The notes under the pieces are model-generated. The model saw only the letters and a program-made list of their open reading frames with translations, had not been told where the DNA came from and searched no databases. The position numbers were made by a program, and so were the translations under genes. 14,403 nt of DNA from NCBI GenBank assembly GCA_023134955.1, contig JAGLUC010000269.1, forward strand, positions 1 to 14,403, in the 5' to 3' direction. Below are positions 1 to 6,650 of this stretch, piece by piece; positions within the stretch are counted from its first letter, which is position 1; the number at the start of each line of letters is the position of its first letter. Origin of the DNA: Methylococcales bacterium (GTDB taxonomy: Bacteria > Pseudomonadota > Gammaproteobacteria > Methylococcales > Methylomonadaceae).

Positions 1-483
1 GCGGATGATTTAACCGATCCATCACCTGCGACGACTTTCGCGCATTTGGATGCGACGGTGGTATTGTCCAGGCAAATTGCTGAACTGGGTATTTATCCTG
101 CGATTGATCCACTGGATTCAAGTAGTCGCCAGTTAGATCCTTTAGTCATTGGTCAAGAGCATTATGATGTGGCTCGTGGTGTACAAGGCATCTTGCAGCG
201 TTACAAAGAATTGCGTGATATTATCGCGATTTTAGGTATGGATGAGTTATCCGAAGAAGATAAATTGACGGTAACAAGAGCGCGTAAAGTTCAGCGTTTC
301 TTATCGCAACCTTTCTTTGTTGCTGAAGTATTTACTGGTTCACCAGGTAAATATGTTTCATTAAAAGATACTATTGCCGGATTTAAAGGCATTATTGCTG
401 GTGAATATGATGAACTTCCTGAGCAAGCTTTCTATATGGTAGGTACTATTGATGAAGCTGTTGAAAAAGCCAAAGGAATGTAA
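1..483 (+). CDS. atpD: F0F1 ATP synthase subunit beta, C-terminal part (5' end outside window)
   Basis: The reading frame is open from the first base and ends in TAA at 481-483, giving about 160 residues of the catalytic beta subunit of the F1 head, which makes ATP from ADP and phosphate at the inner face of the membrane. The visible part carries family landmarks: the AHLDATVVLSRQIAELGIYPAIDPLDS stretch (around 43-120), a QGILQRYKELRDIIAILGMDELSEED-like segment including the DELSEED-loop sequence, and the C-terminal VTRARKVQRFLSQPFF helix region. The P-loop domain lies upstream of the window. The next gene, atpC, starts 18 bases after the stop, the usual end of the atp operon. No internal stop or frameshift is seen. 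Any start inside the window would be an artefact of truncation. Confidence 0.97.
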   Translation, partial: ADDLTDPSPATTFAHLDATVVLSRQIAELGIYPAIDPLDSSSRQLDPLVIGQEHYDVARGVQGILQRYKELRDIIAILGMDELSEEDKLTVTRARKVQRFLSQPFFVAEVFTGSPGKYVSLKDTIAGFKGIIAGEYDELPEQAFYMVGTIDEAVEKAKGM

Positions 484-501
484 TCCTTTTAGGAGATTAT
501 T

Positions 502-924
502 ATGACCATGACAGTACATGTAGACATTGTCAGCGCAGAGAAAGAAATTTTTTCTGGTTTGGCAGAAATGGTTTTTGCACCTGCGGAACTTGGCGAAGTG
601 GGTATTTCTCCTCGTCATGCGCCATTAATAACCAACCTTCTTCCTGGCGAAGTACGGGTTAAAGTAAGTGATTCGGAAATGCAGGAATATTATGTTTCTG
701 GCGGAATTTTAGAAGTACAACCGCATTTAGTCACTGTGTTAGCGGATACTGCAATCAGGGCAAAAGATATTGATGAAGCCGCTGCATTAGAAGCAAAACA
801 AAAGGCAGAAGAAATGCTGACAGATAAATCTGGCAAAATTGATTATGCCAAAGCACAAGCAGAACTGGCTCAGGCAATGTCACAGTTAAGAACGTTGGAT
901 AAATTAAGAAAACGAGGTAGATAG
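502..924 (+). CDS. atpC: F0F1 ATP synthase subunit epsilon
   Basis: This 140-residue protein has the usual length for the epsilon subunit, part of the rotating central stalk (gamma-epsilon) that couples proton flow to catalysis and can inhibit ATP hydrolysis. The N-terminal beta-sandwich is recognisable by VHVDIVSAEKEIFSG (residues 5-19) and GELGISPRHAPL-like GEVGISPRHAPL (31-42), followed by the LLPGEVRV strand. The C-terminal third is a helical hairpin rich in Ala, Glu and Lys, ending LRTLDKLRKRGR. The ATG at 502 is preferred to the in-frame ATG at 508 because an AGGAG ribosome-binding site at 491-495 stands six bases before it. The gene is the last of the atp operon and is followed by an intrinsic terminator. 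Confidence 0.97.
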   Translation: MTMTVHVDIVSAEKEIFSGLAEMVFAPAELGEVGISPRHAPLITNLLPGEVRVKVSDSEMQEYYVSGGILEVQPHLVTVLADTAIRAKDIDEAAALEAKQKAEEMLTDKSGKIDYAKAQAELAQAMSQLRTLDKLRKRGR

Positions 925-946
925 CATTGCTGTGTAGTCTTTTAAG

Positions 947-981
947 AGCCTGATAATGTGCATACATTTTCGGGCTTTTTT
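947..981 (+). terminator. Rho-independent terminator of the atp operon
   Basis: AGCCTGA (947-953) pairs with TCGGGCT (970-976) with one G-T pair. Inside it AATGT (955-959) pairs with ACATT (964-968) around a GCAT tetraloop. The stem is followed directly by a run of T ending at 981. It lies 23 bases after the atpC stop, exactly where the operon should end. All of this is read directly from the sequence. Confidence 0.88.
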
Positions 982-1018
982 ATGCAAGTTATATAGTGAA
1001 CTATAATAATGTTATCTA

Positions 1019-1072
1019 GGAAGTGAGGCTTTAGCCTCGCCTGGATTCGCACGAGACTGAAGGCCTACTTCC
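1019..1072. repeat. Palindromic intergenic repeat, GGAAGT...ACTTCC type, copy A
   Basis: A 54-base element begins GGAAGTGAGGC and ends GCCTACTTCC, an inverted repeat with one bulged base. It contains a second, tight inverted repeat GAGGCT-TT-AGCCTC (1025-1038). A related but diverged element lies at 5599-5661, sharing the order GGAA..GT, GTGxGGCTTTAG, CACGAG, ACTTCC. Its intergenic position between two operons and its strong self-complementarity suggest a dispersed, non-coding repeat family. Function is unknown. Confidence 0.55.
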
Positions 1073-1099
1073 AAAGATAAGATTTATTAAATCAATAAA

Positions 1100-1185
1100 G
1101 TAGCCTTGATGTAGCGATAGCGGAATCAAGGAAATAAAAGAAACATTCAAAATCCTGGATTCTGCCATTGTGCCATCCAGGCTAC
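1100..1185. repeat. Inverted pair of GTAGCC-type hairpin repeats
   Basis: Two 32-base units face each other. The left unit (1100-1131) is GTAGCC followed by a stem CCTTGAT (1104-1110) closing with ATCAAGG (1125-1131). The right unit (1154-1185), read on the minus strand, is GTAGCC with stem CCTGGAT closing with ATCCAGG. The outer ends GTAGCC and GGCTAC are also complementary, so the whole 86 bases can fold as one large structure. The two stems differ at one base pair and both halves of the pair have changed. The same GTAGCC-plus-stem design is seen inside the MITE at 6473-6649. It lies 22 bases before glmU, so it may be transcribed in the glmU leader. Confidence 0.65.
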
Positions 1186-1207
1186 GATAGAATAATCAGG
1201 TTAAAAA

Positions 1208-2572
1208 ATGGCTATTAAAACAATAATTCTAGCAGCAGGACAAGGAACGCGTATGCGTTCGGTAAAACCAAAGGTCTTGCATAAAATAGCTGATCGCGCT
1301 TTATTGCAACATGTGTATGATACCAGTCAGCAGTTAGAAAATAACTCAGTAGTGATTGTCTATGGACATGGTGGTGAGCTAGTTAAGGAACAGTTAAGTT
1401 CGTTTGATGCAAATTGGGTGGAGCAAAAACAGCAATTAGGTACTGGACATGCAGTTCAGCAAGCAGAAGGCTACATTAATGCTGATGATAAAGTATTGAT
1501 TTTATATGGGGATGTACCGCTATTAAAAAAACAGACAATTGTCAGGTTATTAGAGAATGTTAGTCAAACTTCAATTGGCTTATTAACCGTTAATTTAGAT
1601 GATCCAAAAGGCTATGGACGTATTATCAGGTCTTCTGAGGGTTCTGTGTTAAAGATTGTTGAAGAAAAAGATGCCAGTAATCAAGAAAAGTTAGTTATTG
1701 AAGGGAATACCGGAATTATTGGCGCACCCGGAAATTTATTGACAGAGTGGTTATCAAAACTGGGTAATAGTAATGCCCAAGGTGAATTTTATCTAACAGA
1801 TATAATTGAAATGGCGGTTAATGATGGTATTGAAGTAAAAACCAATCAACCAGAAACGCAAGATGAAGTATTAGGCGTGAATGACCGTAGTCAATTAGCA
1901 TATTTAGAAAGAGTTTATCAATTGCAACAAGCTCAAGACTTAATGCAGCAAGGCGTTACTTTAAGAGACCCCGCTAGAATTGATGTCCGAGGTGAATTTA
2001 AACACTTAGGTCAAGATATTGAGGTGGATGTCAATGTGGTGTTTGAAGGGATTAATAGCATAGGTGATAATGTCATTATCGGTGCAAATTGTATTCTAAA
2101 AAATGCAGTTATTGCGGATGATGTAGAAATACTGGCAAATTGTATTATTGAAGATGCTTCAGTAGGAGAGCATAGTAGAATTGGACCTTTTGCACGATTA
2201 AGACCACAGGCTGAATTGGCCAATGAAGTACATATCGGTAACTTTGTTGAAATTAAAAAATCGACAGTGGCAACAGGCACAAAAATTAACCACCTGAGTT
2301 ATATTGGTGATGCTTCAATAGGCAGTAAAGTAAATATTGGAGCTGGGACTATTACTTGTAATTATGATGGCGTGAACAAGTTTAAAACTATTATTGAAGA
2401 TGGGGTTTTTATAGGCTCTGATACACAATTAATAGCACCTGTAACTGTGGGAAAAGGAGCAACCATTGGTGCCGGGTCAACCATTACAAAAGACACGCCA
2501 GATGACCAGCTAACTTTGTCAAGAGCTAAACAAATATCATTAAATGGATGGCAGAGACCCGTTAAAGGATAG
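1208..2572 (+). CDS. glmU: Bifunctional N-acetylglucosamine-1-phosphate uridyltransferase / glucosamine-1-phosphate acetyltransferase
   Basis: GlmU makes UDP-N-acetylglucosamine, the cytoplasmic precursor of peptidoglycan and lipopolysaccharide, by acetylating glucosamine-1-phosphate and then coupling it to UTP. The 454-residue length is typical. The N-terminal nucleotidyltransferase domain (about 1-230) shows LAAGQGTRMRS (8-18) with PK at 21-22, QQLGTGHA (75-82), YGDVP (100-104, metal-binding Asp102), the EGNTGI segment (165-170) and GVND (223-226). The C-terminal left-handed beta-helix (about 250-454) shows hexapeptide repeats, ARLRP (329-333), NHLSYIGD with the probable catalytic His362, and CNYDG (384-388). 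A linker helix near 228-248 joins the domains. Only a weak CAGG-like ribosome-binding site (1197-1200) precedes the ATG. The usual partner glmS does not follow; a convergent diguanylate cyclase gene ends five bases away. Confidence 0.97.
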   Translation: MAIKTIILAAGQGTRMRSVKPKVLHKIADRALLQHVYDTSQQLENNSVVIVYGHGGELVKEQLSSFDANWVEQKQQLGTGHAVQQAEGYINADDKVLILYGDVPLLKKQTIVRLLENVSQTSIGLLTVNLDDPKGYGRIIRSSEGSVLKIVEEKDASNQEKLVIEGNTGIIGAPGNLLTEWLSKLGNSNAQGEFYLTDIIEMAVNDGIEVKTNQPETQDEVLGVNDRSQLAYLERVYQLQQAQDLMQQGVTLRDPARIDVRGEFKHLGQDIEVDVNVVFEGINSIGDNVIIGANCILKNAVIADDVEILANCIIEDASVGEHSRIGPFARLRPQAELANEVHIGNFVEIKKSTVATGTKINHLSYIGDASIGSKVNIGAGTITCNYDGVNKFKTIIEDGVFIGSDTQLIAPVTVGKGATIGAGSTITKDTPDDQLTLSRAKQISLNGWQRPVKG

Positions 2573-2577
2573 AGTTA

Positions 2578-3876
2578 CTATTTGTTTAGAATAGTGCTGC
2601 AATTGCGTCCATTTTCTTTTGATTGGTATAACGCCTGATCTGCTCTTTCAAAAACATGTTCAATTTCATCTCCATCAGAAAACTCACTGATACCACATGA
2701 TATAGTGAGTTTTATAGATTGACCACTATGATTAAATCCAGAATCAGCAACAAGATTTCTTATTTTTTCAGCGGCAATTAATGCTTGCTCTGAATTGGTA
2801 TGGGGTAAAATCATGATGAACTCTTCTCCACCAAAGCGAGCAATAAAATCAGATTTTCTACAATGTTGTAAAATAAGTCGGCTAACGAGTGAAAGTGTTT
2901 TGTCGCCCGCCTTATGTCCAAAATTGTCATTGACATGTTTGAAAAAATCAATATCCCAAATGACAAAAGATAGGTCATCTTTATATCGGAACCAGCGATT
3001 AAATTCAATTATCGCTCTTTCATTATATGCTTCCCTATTGGGTAAGCCTGTCAGTGAATCTCTTAGTGCTTTATCGCTAACATGTTCAAGATTGCTGCGT
3101 AATGAATTAGCTTCGACTTCCATTTCGTGAATCTTCTGCGACATTTGCTCCAGTCGTTCATCTGTAATATGGTGGCGGTCAGTTTCTATTTTTTGGTGCT
3201 TGATCAGTTGAAAATCTAATTCCTGAAGATGTTGCTGAATATTTCCTTGTAAGCTTGGAAGGTCTTTGGCATTAGAAGAGCAGGCTTTAATGCTCTCAAT
3301 TTGAAGATTAATGGCTTTATTCAGTTTTTCTCTGTCTGTAACTGACTGCTTGTTAGAAGATGAAAAACTGAGCGTATGTTCTTCAAACTGATTGAATCGC
3401 TTTAATATATCTTTTAAGAAATTTTCAATATTCTGTTGCTCAATAATGGCACTGTCTTTAATCGCGATTATCAGGGATAGTGTCAAGTCAATAAGTTTAT
3501 TTGAGTCTTCCTCGTTTAGTTTGGCTCTACTTTTTTGTTTGATTAGAGCGTATTGGTTTTTAAGATTTAGCGGTATATTCGTTTCAGCAAGCAAGCTAAT
3601 TAAACGCGCAATAAATTCTTTTTGTAGCTGTAGTTTTGATGAGGGTGTTTCTTTGTTCTTTACTCGGTTTTCAGGCAGAGAAATATGATTTAAGGTTTTT
3701 GATAGAGCCAGTAATTCAGGAGTAAGATCCTGATAACTTAAGCCTTGTTTAAAGCTCTGGCTAATGCCTAACAAATGAGGGTCTAACTGTTTATCAGTTC
3801 CAAGCGTATAAACTGCAAACTGAATAATCAGTTTGTATAATAATTTTTCTAAATCAGTTGGGTTATTAGTATTCAT
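2578..3876 (-). CDS. Diguanylate cyclase (GGDEF domain), tandem copy 1
   Basis: This 432-residue cytoplasmic protein should make cyclic di-GMP from two GTP. The C-terminal GGDEF domain (about 270-430) is complete: DSLTGLPNR at 273-281, DIDFFKHVNDNFGHKAGD with metal-binding Asp308, the active-site GGEEF at 349-353, and a product-inhibition I-site RKSD at 340-343, correctly spaced. The N-terminal 260 residues are helical, without signal peptide or membrane segment. A conserved block near 10-60 contains the LDPHLL motif (31-36), and a probable coiled coil lies just before GGDEF (about 205-265). The same layout is found in the upstream gene at 4004-5536, so this is a tandem duplicate; this copy is 78 residues shorter. 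The start has no clear ribosome-binding site. The position next to dsbA recalls dgcH (PA5487) of Pseudomonas, from memory. The input signal is unknown. Confidence 0.93.
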   Translation of the reverse strand: MNTNNPTDLEKLLYKLIIQFAVYTLGTDKQLDPHLLGISQSFKQGLSYQDLTPELLALSKTLNHISLPENRVKNKETPSSKLQLQKEFIARLISLLAETNIPLNLKNQYALIKQKSRAKLNEEDSNKLIDLTLSLIIAIKDSAIIEQQNIENFLKDILKRFNQFEEHTLSFSSSNKQSVTDREKLNKAINLQIESIKACSSNAKDLPSLQGNIQQHLQELDFQLIKHQKIETDRHHITDERLEQMSQKIHEMEVEANSLRSNLEHVSDKALRDSLTGLPNREAYNERAIIEFNRWFRYKDDLSFVIWDIDFFKHVNDNFGHKAGDKTLSLVSRLILQHCRKSDFIARFGGEEFIMILPHTNSEQALIAAEKIRNLVADSGFNHSGQSIKLTISCGISEFSDGDEIEHVFERADQALYQSKENGRNCSTILNK

Positions 3877-4003
3877 TAGTGACGTTAGACTTTAAGTGTA
3901 GGTTGGGTAAAGTTTTTTTACCTTGAAAAGTTAGTTTAATAGTTTTTGAACAAGTAGCCAGATTGTTCGGTTTACCCATTAATTTCAAAATTATTTAAAT
4001 TTG

Positions 4004-5536
4004 TTAGCTAATTATGCATTGGTTCCGTCCATTATTTTTTGCCTTATAAAGTGCTTCATCTGCACGATTAAAAGCGGATTCATCGGTATCATCTTCTGTA
4101 AATTGAGTGATACCACAAGAAATGGTAATGGATATTTTTTTACCATTGGAATGAAAGGCTGCTTTTTCGACTATTTTACGTAATTTCTCTGCTGCTAAAA
4201 GGGCAGACTGTCCATCCGTGTCCGATAATAACATAGTGAACTCTTCACCCCCAAAACGAGAAACAAAATCAGTTTCTCGACAATGTTGAGAAAGTAATCT
4301 GGATATTAAAACAAGGGTTTTATCGCCTGCTTTATGGCCAAAATTGTCATTGATATGTTTGAAAAGATCAATGTCCCATATCAGTATTGATAAAGGTACT
4401 TTGTAACGTTTGGAGCGAGCTAGTTCAGTTGCCAGACGTTGATCATAAGCTAAACGGTTAGCTAATCCCGTTAATGGATCATGAAGTGACCTTTGTTGTG
4501 CTGCAGTTAACTTATCATTTAATTGACAGCTCTCTTGTTCCATTTCATGTATTTTAAGTGTTAAAGATTCTAATTCCTGATGGATTTGGTTACGTTCAGA
4601 TACTTCATCGGAATGATGCTTTTGAATCTGTTGGGTAATATCAACTAAACGTGAATTAATAAGTTGTTTAAGTGGTTCAAGTTTTGTTGCAGATTTCGAA
4701 CTATTTTGTAAATCCAGCATTTGTGAAGAAACTGACTGATCAAGTTTGTTTCTTTTTTTAGCCACTAAGTTAGCTGACGAAGTGGCACCAGATGCTTTAA
4801 TACCAAGTGATGTTAATTGCTCGGTTAATTGAGCAAGATAATTAGCCATTTCTTGATGCTCAGATTGAGCATGTTTTTTTATTTTAAATAATAGAGCGAC
4901 CGTTTCATCAAGAACATTAGATATAGTTGAGTTAGAGTGAAGCTGTTCTCTAAGTTTTTTTGCTGGATCTTCGAGTTCAAAAGGAATTTCAACCTGTTCC
5001 AATAATTGTAATAATTGAGAATTAATTGCATTAGTATCTAAAGTGTTTTCTGCAAAGCCATCTAAATTAGGAGTGGATTGTTTAGGTAGCAATGATGAGT
5101 CAATTGAATCATTAATAGCGGCTAATAAATATTCAGAATTAGAAAATTTATTTTTTTTAAAATTGGACTCAATGAGTTGAAGGTTATTTTTTTGTTCAGG
5201 AAAATGCTGATATAAAAAATCAAATAACAGGGCAGGATTGGGGATAGCCAGCTCTTGCTTATGGTCTTCCAGGGAAATTAACGCGCTGGAAAAAGATTCA
5301 AGTTCAGATCTTAGTACGCTGCTTTTTAAACCTTTTTTAAGGGTATTGCGAATGCGTAATAAGTGAGGGTCAAGATCTTTATTGAAACCAGTGGTGGCAA
5401 GGGATAATCGAACAATTGTTTTGCAGAGCAGGTCTTCATTATCCAGGTAAGATTTTTCGAGATTTTCATTTTCATCTAATAAATCTAAATATTTGTTCTT
5501 CCATTTGTCGGAATTATCATTATTAAGGTTGTCCAT
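4004..5536 (-). CDS. Diguanylate cyclase (GGDEF domain), tandem copy 2
   Basis: A 510-residue soluble protein predicted to synthesise c-di-GMP. The GGDEF domain (about 348-510) has DPLTGLANR at 353-361, DIDLFKHINDNFGHKAGD with Asp389, RETD I-site at 420-423 and GGEEF at 429-433, so it looks active and feedback-inhibited. Upstream are a short N-terminal coiled coil (about 10-35), a helical block near 36-95 containing the LDPHLLRIR motif (55-63) shared with the downstream paralogue, a long variable Ser/Asn/Gln-rich middle, and a coiled coil (about 290-350) feeding into the catalytic domain. The GGDEF halves of the two paralogues are nearly identical over NDNFGHKAGDKTL, while the middles have drifted. 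The gap to the downstream copy is 127 bases, so co-transcription is possible. An AGGT sequence before the ATG may be a weak ribosome-binding site. No transmembrane or PAS domain is evident. Confidence 0.93.
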   Translation of the reverse strand: MDNLNNDNSDKWKNKYLDLLDENENLEKSYLDNEDLLCKTIVRLSLATTGFNKDLDPHLLRIRNTLKKGLKSSVLRSELESFSSALISLEDHKQELAIPNPALLFDFLYQHFPEQKNNLQLIESNFKKNKFSNSEYLLAAINDSIDSSLLPKQSTPNLDGFAENTLDTNAINSQLLQLLEQVEIPFELEDPAKKLREQLHSNSTISNVLDETVALLFKIKKHAQSEHQEMANYLAQLTEQLTSLGIKASGATSSANLVAKKRNKLDQSVSSQMLDLQNSSKSATKLEPLKQLINSRLVDITQQIQKHHSDEVSERNQIHQELESLTLKIHEMEQESCQLNDKLTAAQQRSLHDPLTGLANRLAYDQRLATELARSKRYKVPLSILIWDIDLFKHINDNFGHKAGDKTLVLISRLLSQHCRETDFVSRFGGEEFTMLLSDTDGQSALLAAEKLRKIVEKAAFHSNGKKISITISCGITQFTEDDTDESAFNRADEALYKAKNNGRNQCIIS

Positions 5537-5598
5537 AAATTTGACCTAAAAATAAATTGGTTAGAAAAGCCGAGCCTGGATGGAAGCTACTAGTAGTC

Positions 5599-5661
5599 GG
5601 AAAGTGGGGCTTTAGTCCAGCATAAGTCACACGAGGCAAAAGACGCTGTGAAATAACTTCC
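5599..5661. repeat. Palindromic intergenic repeat, GGAA.GT...ACTTCC type, copy B
   Basis: A diverged relative of the element at 1019-1072. It begins GGAAAGTGGGGCTTTAG, contains TCACACGAGGC, and ends AACTTCC, so its ends are inverted repeats. It is nine bases longer than copy A because of extra sequence in the right half. It lies between the start of the diguanylate cyclase gene and the end of dsbA. Just before it is a perfect 10-base palindrome CTACTAGTAG (5587-5596) preceded by an AGCCTGGATGG sequence reminiscent of the GTAGCC hairpin family, possibly a decayed unit. Confidence 0.45.
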
Positions 5662-5691
5662 CCTCATTGCATATCCATGTGCAATGAGGGG
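5660..5691. other. Perfect 12-bp hairpin downstream of dsbA
   Basis: CCCCTCATTGCA (5660-5671) is exactly complementary to TGCAATGAGGGG (5680-5691) around an 8-base loop. It lies 52 bases past the dsbA stop and could act as a transcript-end or stability hairpin for dsbA, which runs on the minus strand. On that strand the stem is followed by AAGTTATTT rather than a clean T run, so it is not a convincing intrinsic terminator. On the plus strand a T5 follows only after six other bases (5698-5702), and no plus-strand gene ends here. Part of a repeat or an RNA 3' end are the alternatives. Confidence 0.5.
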
Positions 5692-5742
5692 ACGATATTT
5701 TTACAGTCTCAAAAGACTCACTTCCAAGTTGCTTGAATGGTG

Positions 5743-6363
5743 TTAAGGACGTGTTTTTTTAGCGTCAGTTTCCTGTTTGATTAATCGGTTAATGACTTTA
5801 ATTATATTTGCTTGTGATTTAGCAATAGGTCCGCTTGTTTTGTATTTTCCATTAATAATAATAGCAGGAACACCTGTTATACCATAGCGAGGAGCCATAG
5901 CTTTAGCTTGACGCATCTTTGCATCGATGAGGAAGGAGTTGAAAGTGTTATGAAATTTAGTTTTATCAACACCATGTGCAACAAAAAAATCAGCCAACTC
6001 TTCTTCTGATGTCAGTTTTTGTTTTTTATTTTGAATAGTATCAAATAAGTCTGCATGGACTTTATCAACAACACCTAACGCTTCAGCAACAAAATAGGCT
6101 TTAGCATGCTTTCCCCATAAGCTACTAAAAACGGCAGGTTGGCGGATAAATTCAACATTATCAGGTAAAGTTTTTAACCACTTTGTCAGGACTGGCTCAA
6201 GACTGTAGCAATGAGGGCAACCATACCAGAAGAATTCAATAATTTCGATTTTATCTGGATTTTGGGTAGGTTGAGCAGGTGTTAAAGTTTCATAACCTAA
6301 TGGTTCAGCCTGGGAAACAGTTGCCAAGGACAGAAATAATAACAATAATATTTTTTTTAACAT
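5743..6363 (-). CDS. dsbA: Periplasmic thiol:disulfide interchange protein DsbA
   Basis: DsbA oxidises cysteine pairs in newly exported proteins and is itself reoxidised by DsbB. The 206-residue precursor has a signal peptide (MLKKILLLLFLSLATVSQA, residues 1-19) and a thioredoxin fold with the active site FFWYGCPHC (Cys49 and Cys52) and the cis-proline loop TGVPA (Pro166). Between them is the helical insert typical of DsbA. I place the start at 6363, not at an in-frame ATG 40 codons upstream: the signal peptide begins here, GGAGA precedes it at a proper distance, and the upstream extension reads as non-coding sequence running into the repeat element at 6473. The gene follows the cytochrome c4 gene on the same strand, a neighbourhood also known in Pseudomonas, though here a MITE separates the two. 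Confidence 0.95.
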   Translation of the reverse strand: MLKKILLLLFLSLATVSQAEPLGYETLTPAQPTQNPDKIEIIEFFWYGCPHCYSLEPVLTKWLKTLPDNVEFIRQPAVFSSLWGKHAKAYFVAEALGVVDKVHADLFDTIQNKKQKLTSEEELADFFVAHGVDKTKFHNTFNSFLIDAKMRQAKAMAPRYGITGVPAIIINGKYKTSGPIAKSQANIIKVINRLIKQETDAKKTRP

Positions 6364-6472
6364 TTTAAAGCTCTCCGTAAGAGTGTAATCCAGATAAAAA
6401 TAGTTAGCAGTAATAATAGACCACTCTGTCAGGTAATTAAAGTGTCGGAGTATGTAAGAATGACAAAAGATG

Positions 6473-6649
6473 TTATTAATCATCCCAAAAGTTCTGGAAG
6501 GGTATTTTGATATTCTTTTATTAACACATATTGTAGCCCGTATGAAACGAAGTGTAATACGTGGTTTCGAGTCATCGGCTTCCCGTATTAGGTAAACCTC
6601 ATACGGGTTGCTTTTTTATTATTGCGAATACTTTTGGAACGATTAATAA
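6473..6649. mobile_element. MITE-like element, long copy (177 bp)
   Basis: The element has 19-base terminal inverted repeats: TTATTAATCATCCCAAAAG on the left (6473-6491), and the right end (6631-6649) read in reverse is TTATTAATCGTTCCAAAAG, 17 of 19 identical. It has no coding capacity. Its centre is a GTAGCC-type hairpin: GTAGCCCGTAT, a GAAACGAAGTG segment, then AATACG, followed by a second CCCGTAT (6582-6588) that pairs with ATACGGG (6601-6607). A second copy lies at 13013-13138 and aligns base for base except for 45 extra bases here. Both ends carry TTAA, which may be target duplication or element sequence. It lies between the cytochrome c4 stop (one base away) and dsbA, so any joint transcript crosses it. 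Confidence 0.8.
6582..6617 (+). terminator. Terminator-like hairpin inside the long MITE
   Basis: CCCGTAT (6582-6588) pairs with ATACGGG (6601-6607). A longer alternative uses AGCCCGTATGA (6535-6545) with TCATACGGGTT (6599-6609). A run of six T (6612-6617) follows, so the structure looks like a plus-strand intrinsic terminator. No plus-strand gene lies upstream here; it would only stop antisense transcription through the cytochrome c4-dsbA region. Confidence 0.45.
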
Positions 6650-6650
6650 T

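Noticed and set aside
361..967. Minus-strand open frames opposite atpD/atpC (361-618, 755-967)
   Set aside because: Antisense to well-conserved ATP synthase genes; translations show no domain.
3392..3688. Plus-strand open frame opposite the first diguanylate cyclase gene
   Set aside because: Low-complexity hydrophobic translation lying antisense to a clear GGDEF-protein coding region; no ribosome-binding site or family motif.
3905..3978. GGTAAA/TTTACC hairpin between the two diguanylate cyclase genes
   Set aside because: Only six AT-rich pairs (3906-3911 with 3917-3922), no T tract on the transcribed minus strand; too weak to call a terminator.
6364..6483. 40-codon N-terminal extension of the dsbA frame, starting at 6483
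   Set aside because: The signal peptide starts at the internal ATG (6363) with GGAGA before it, and the extension would begin inside the MITE end. It is an open frame by chance.
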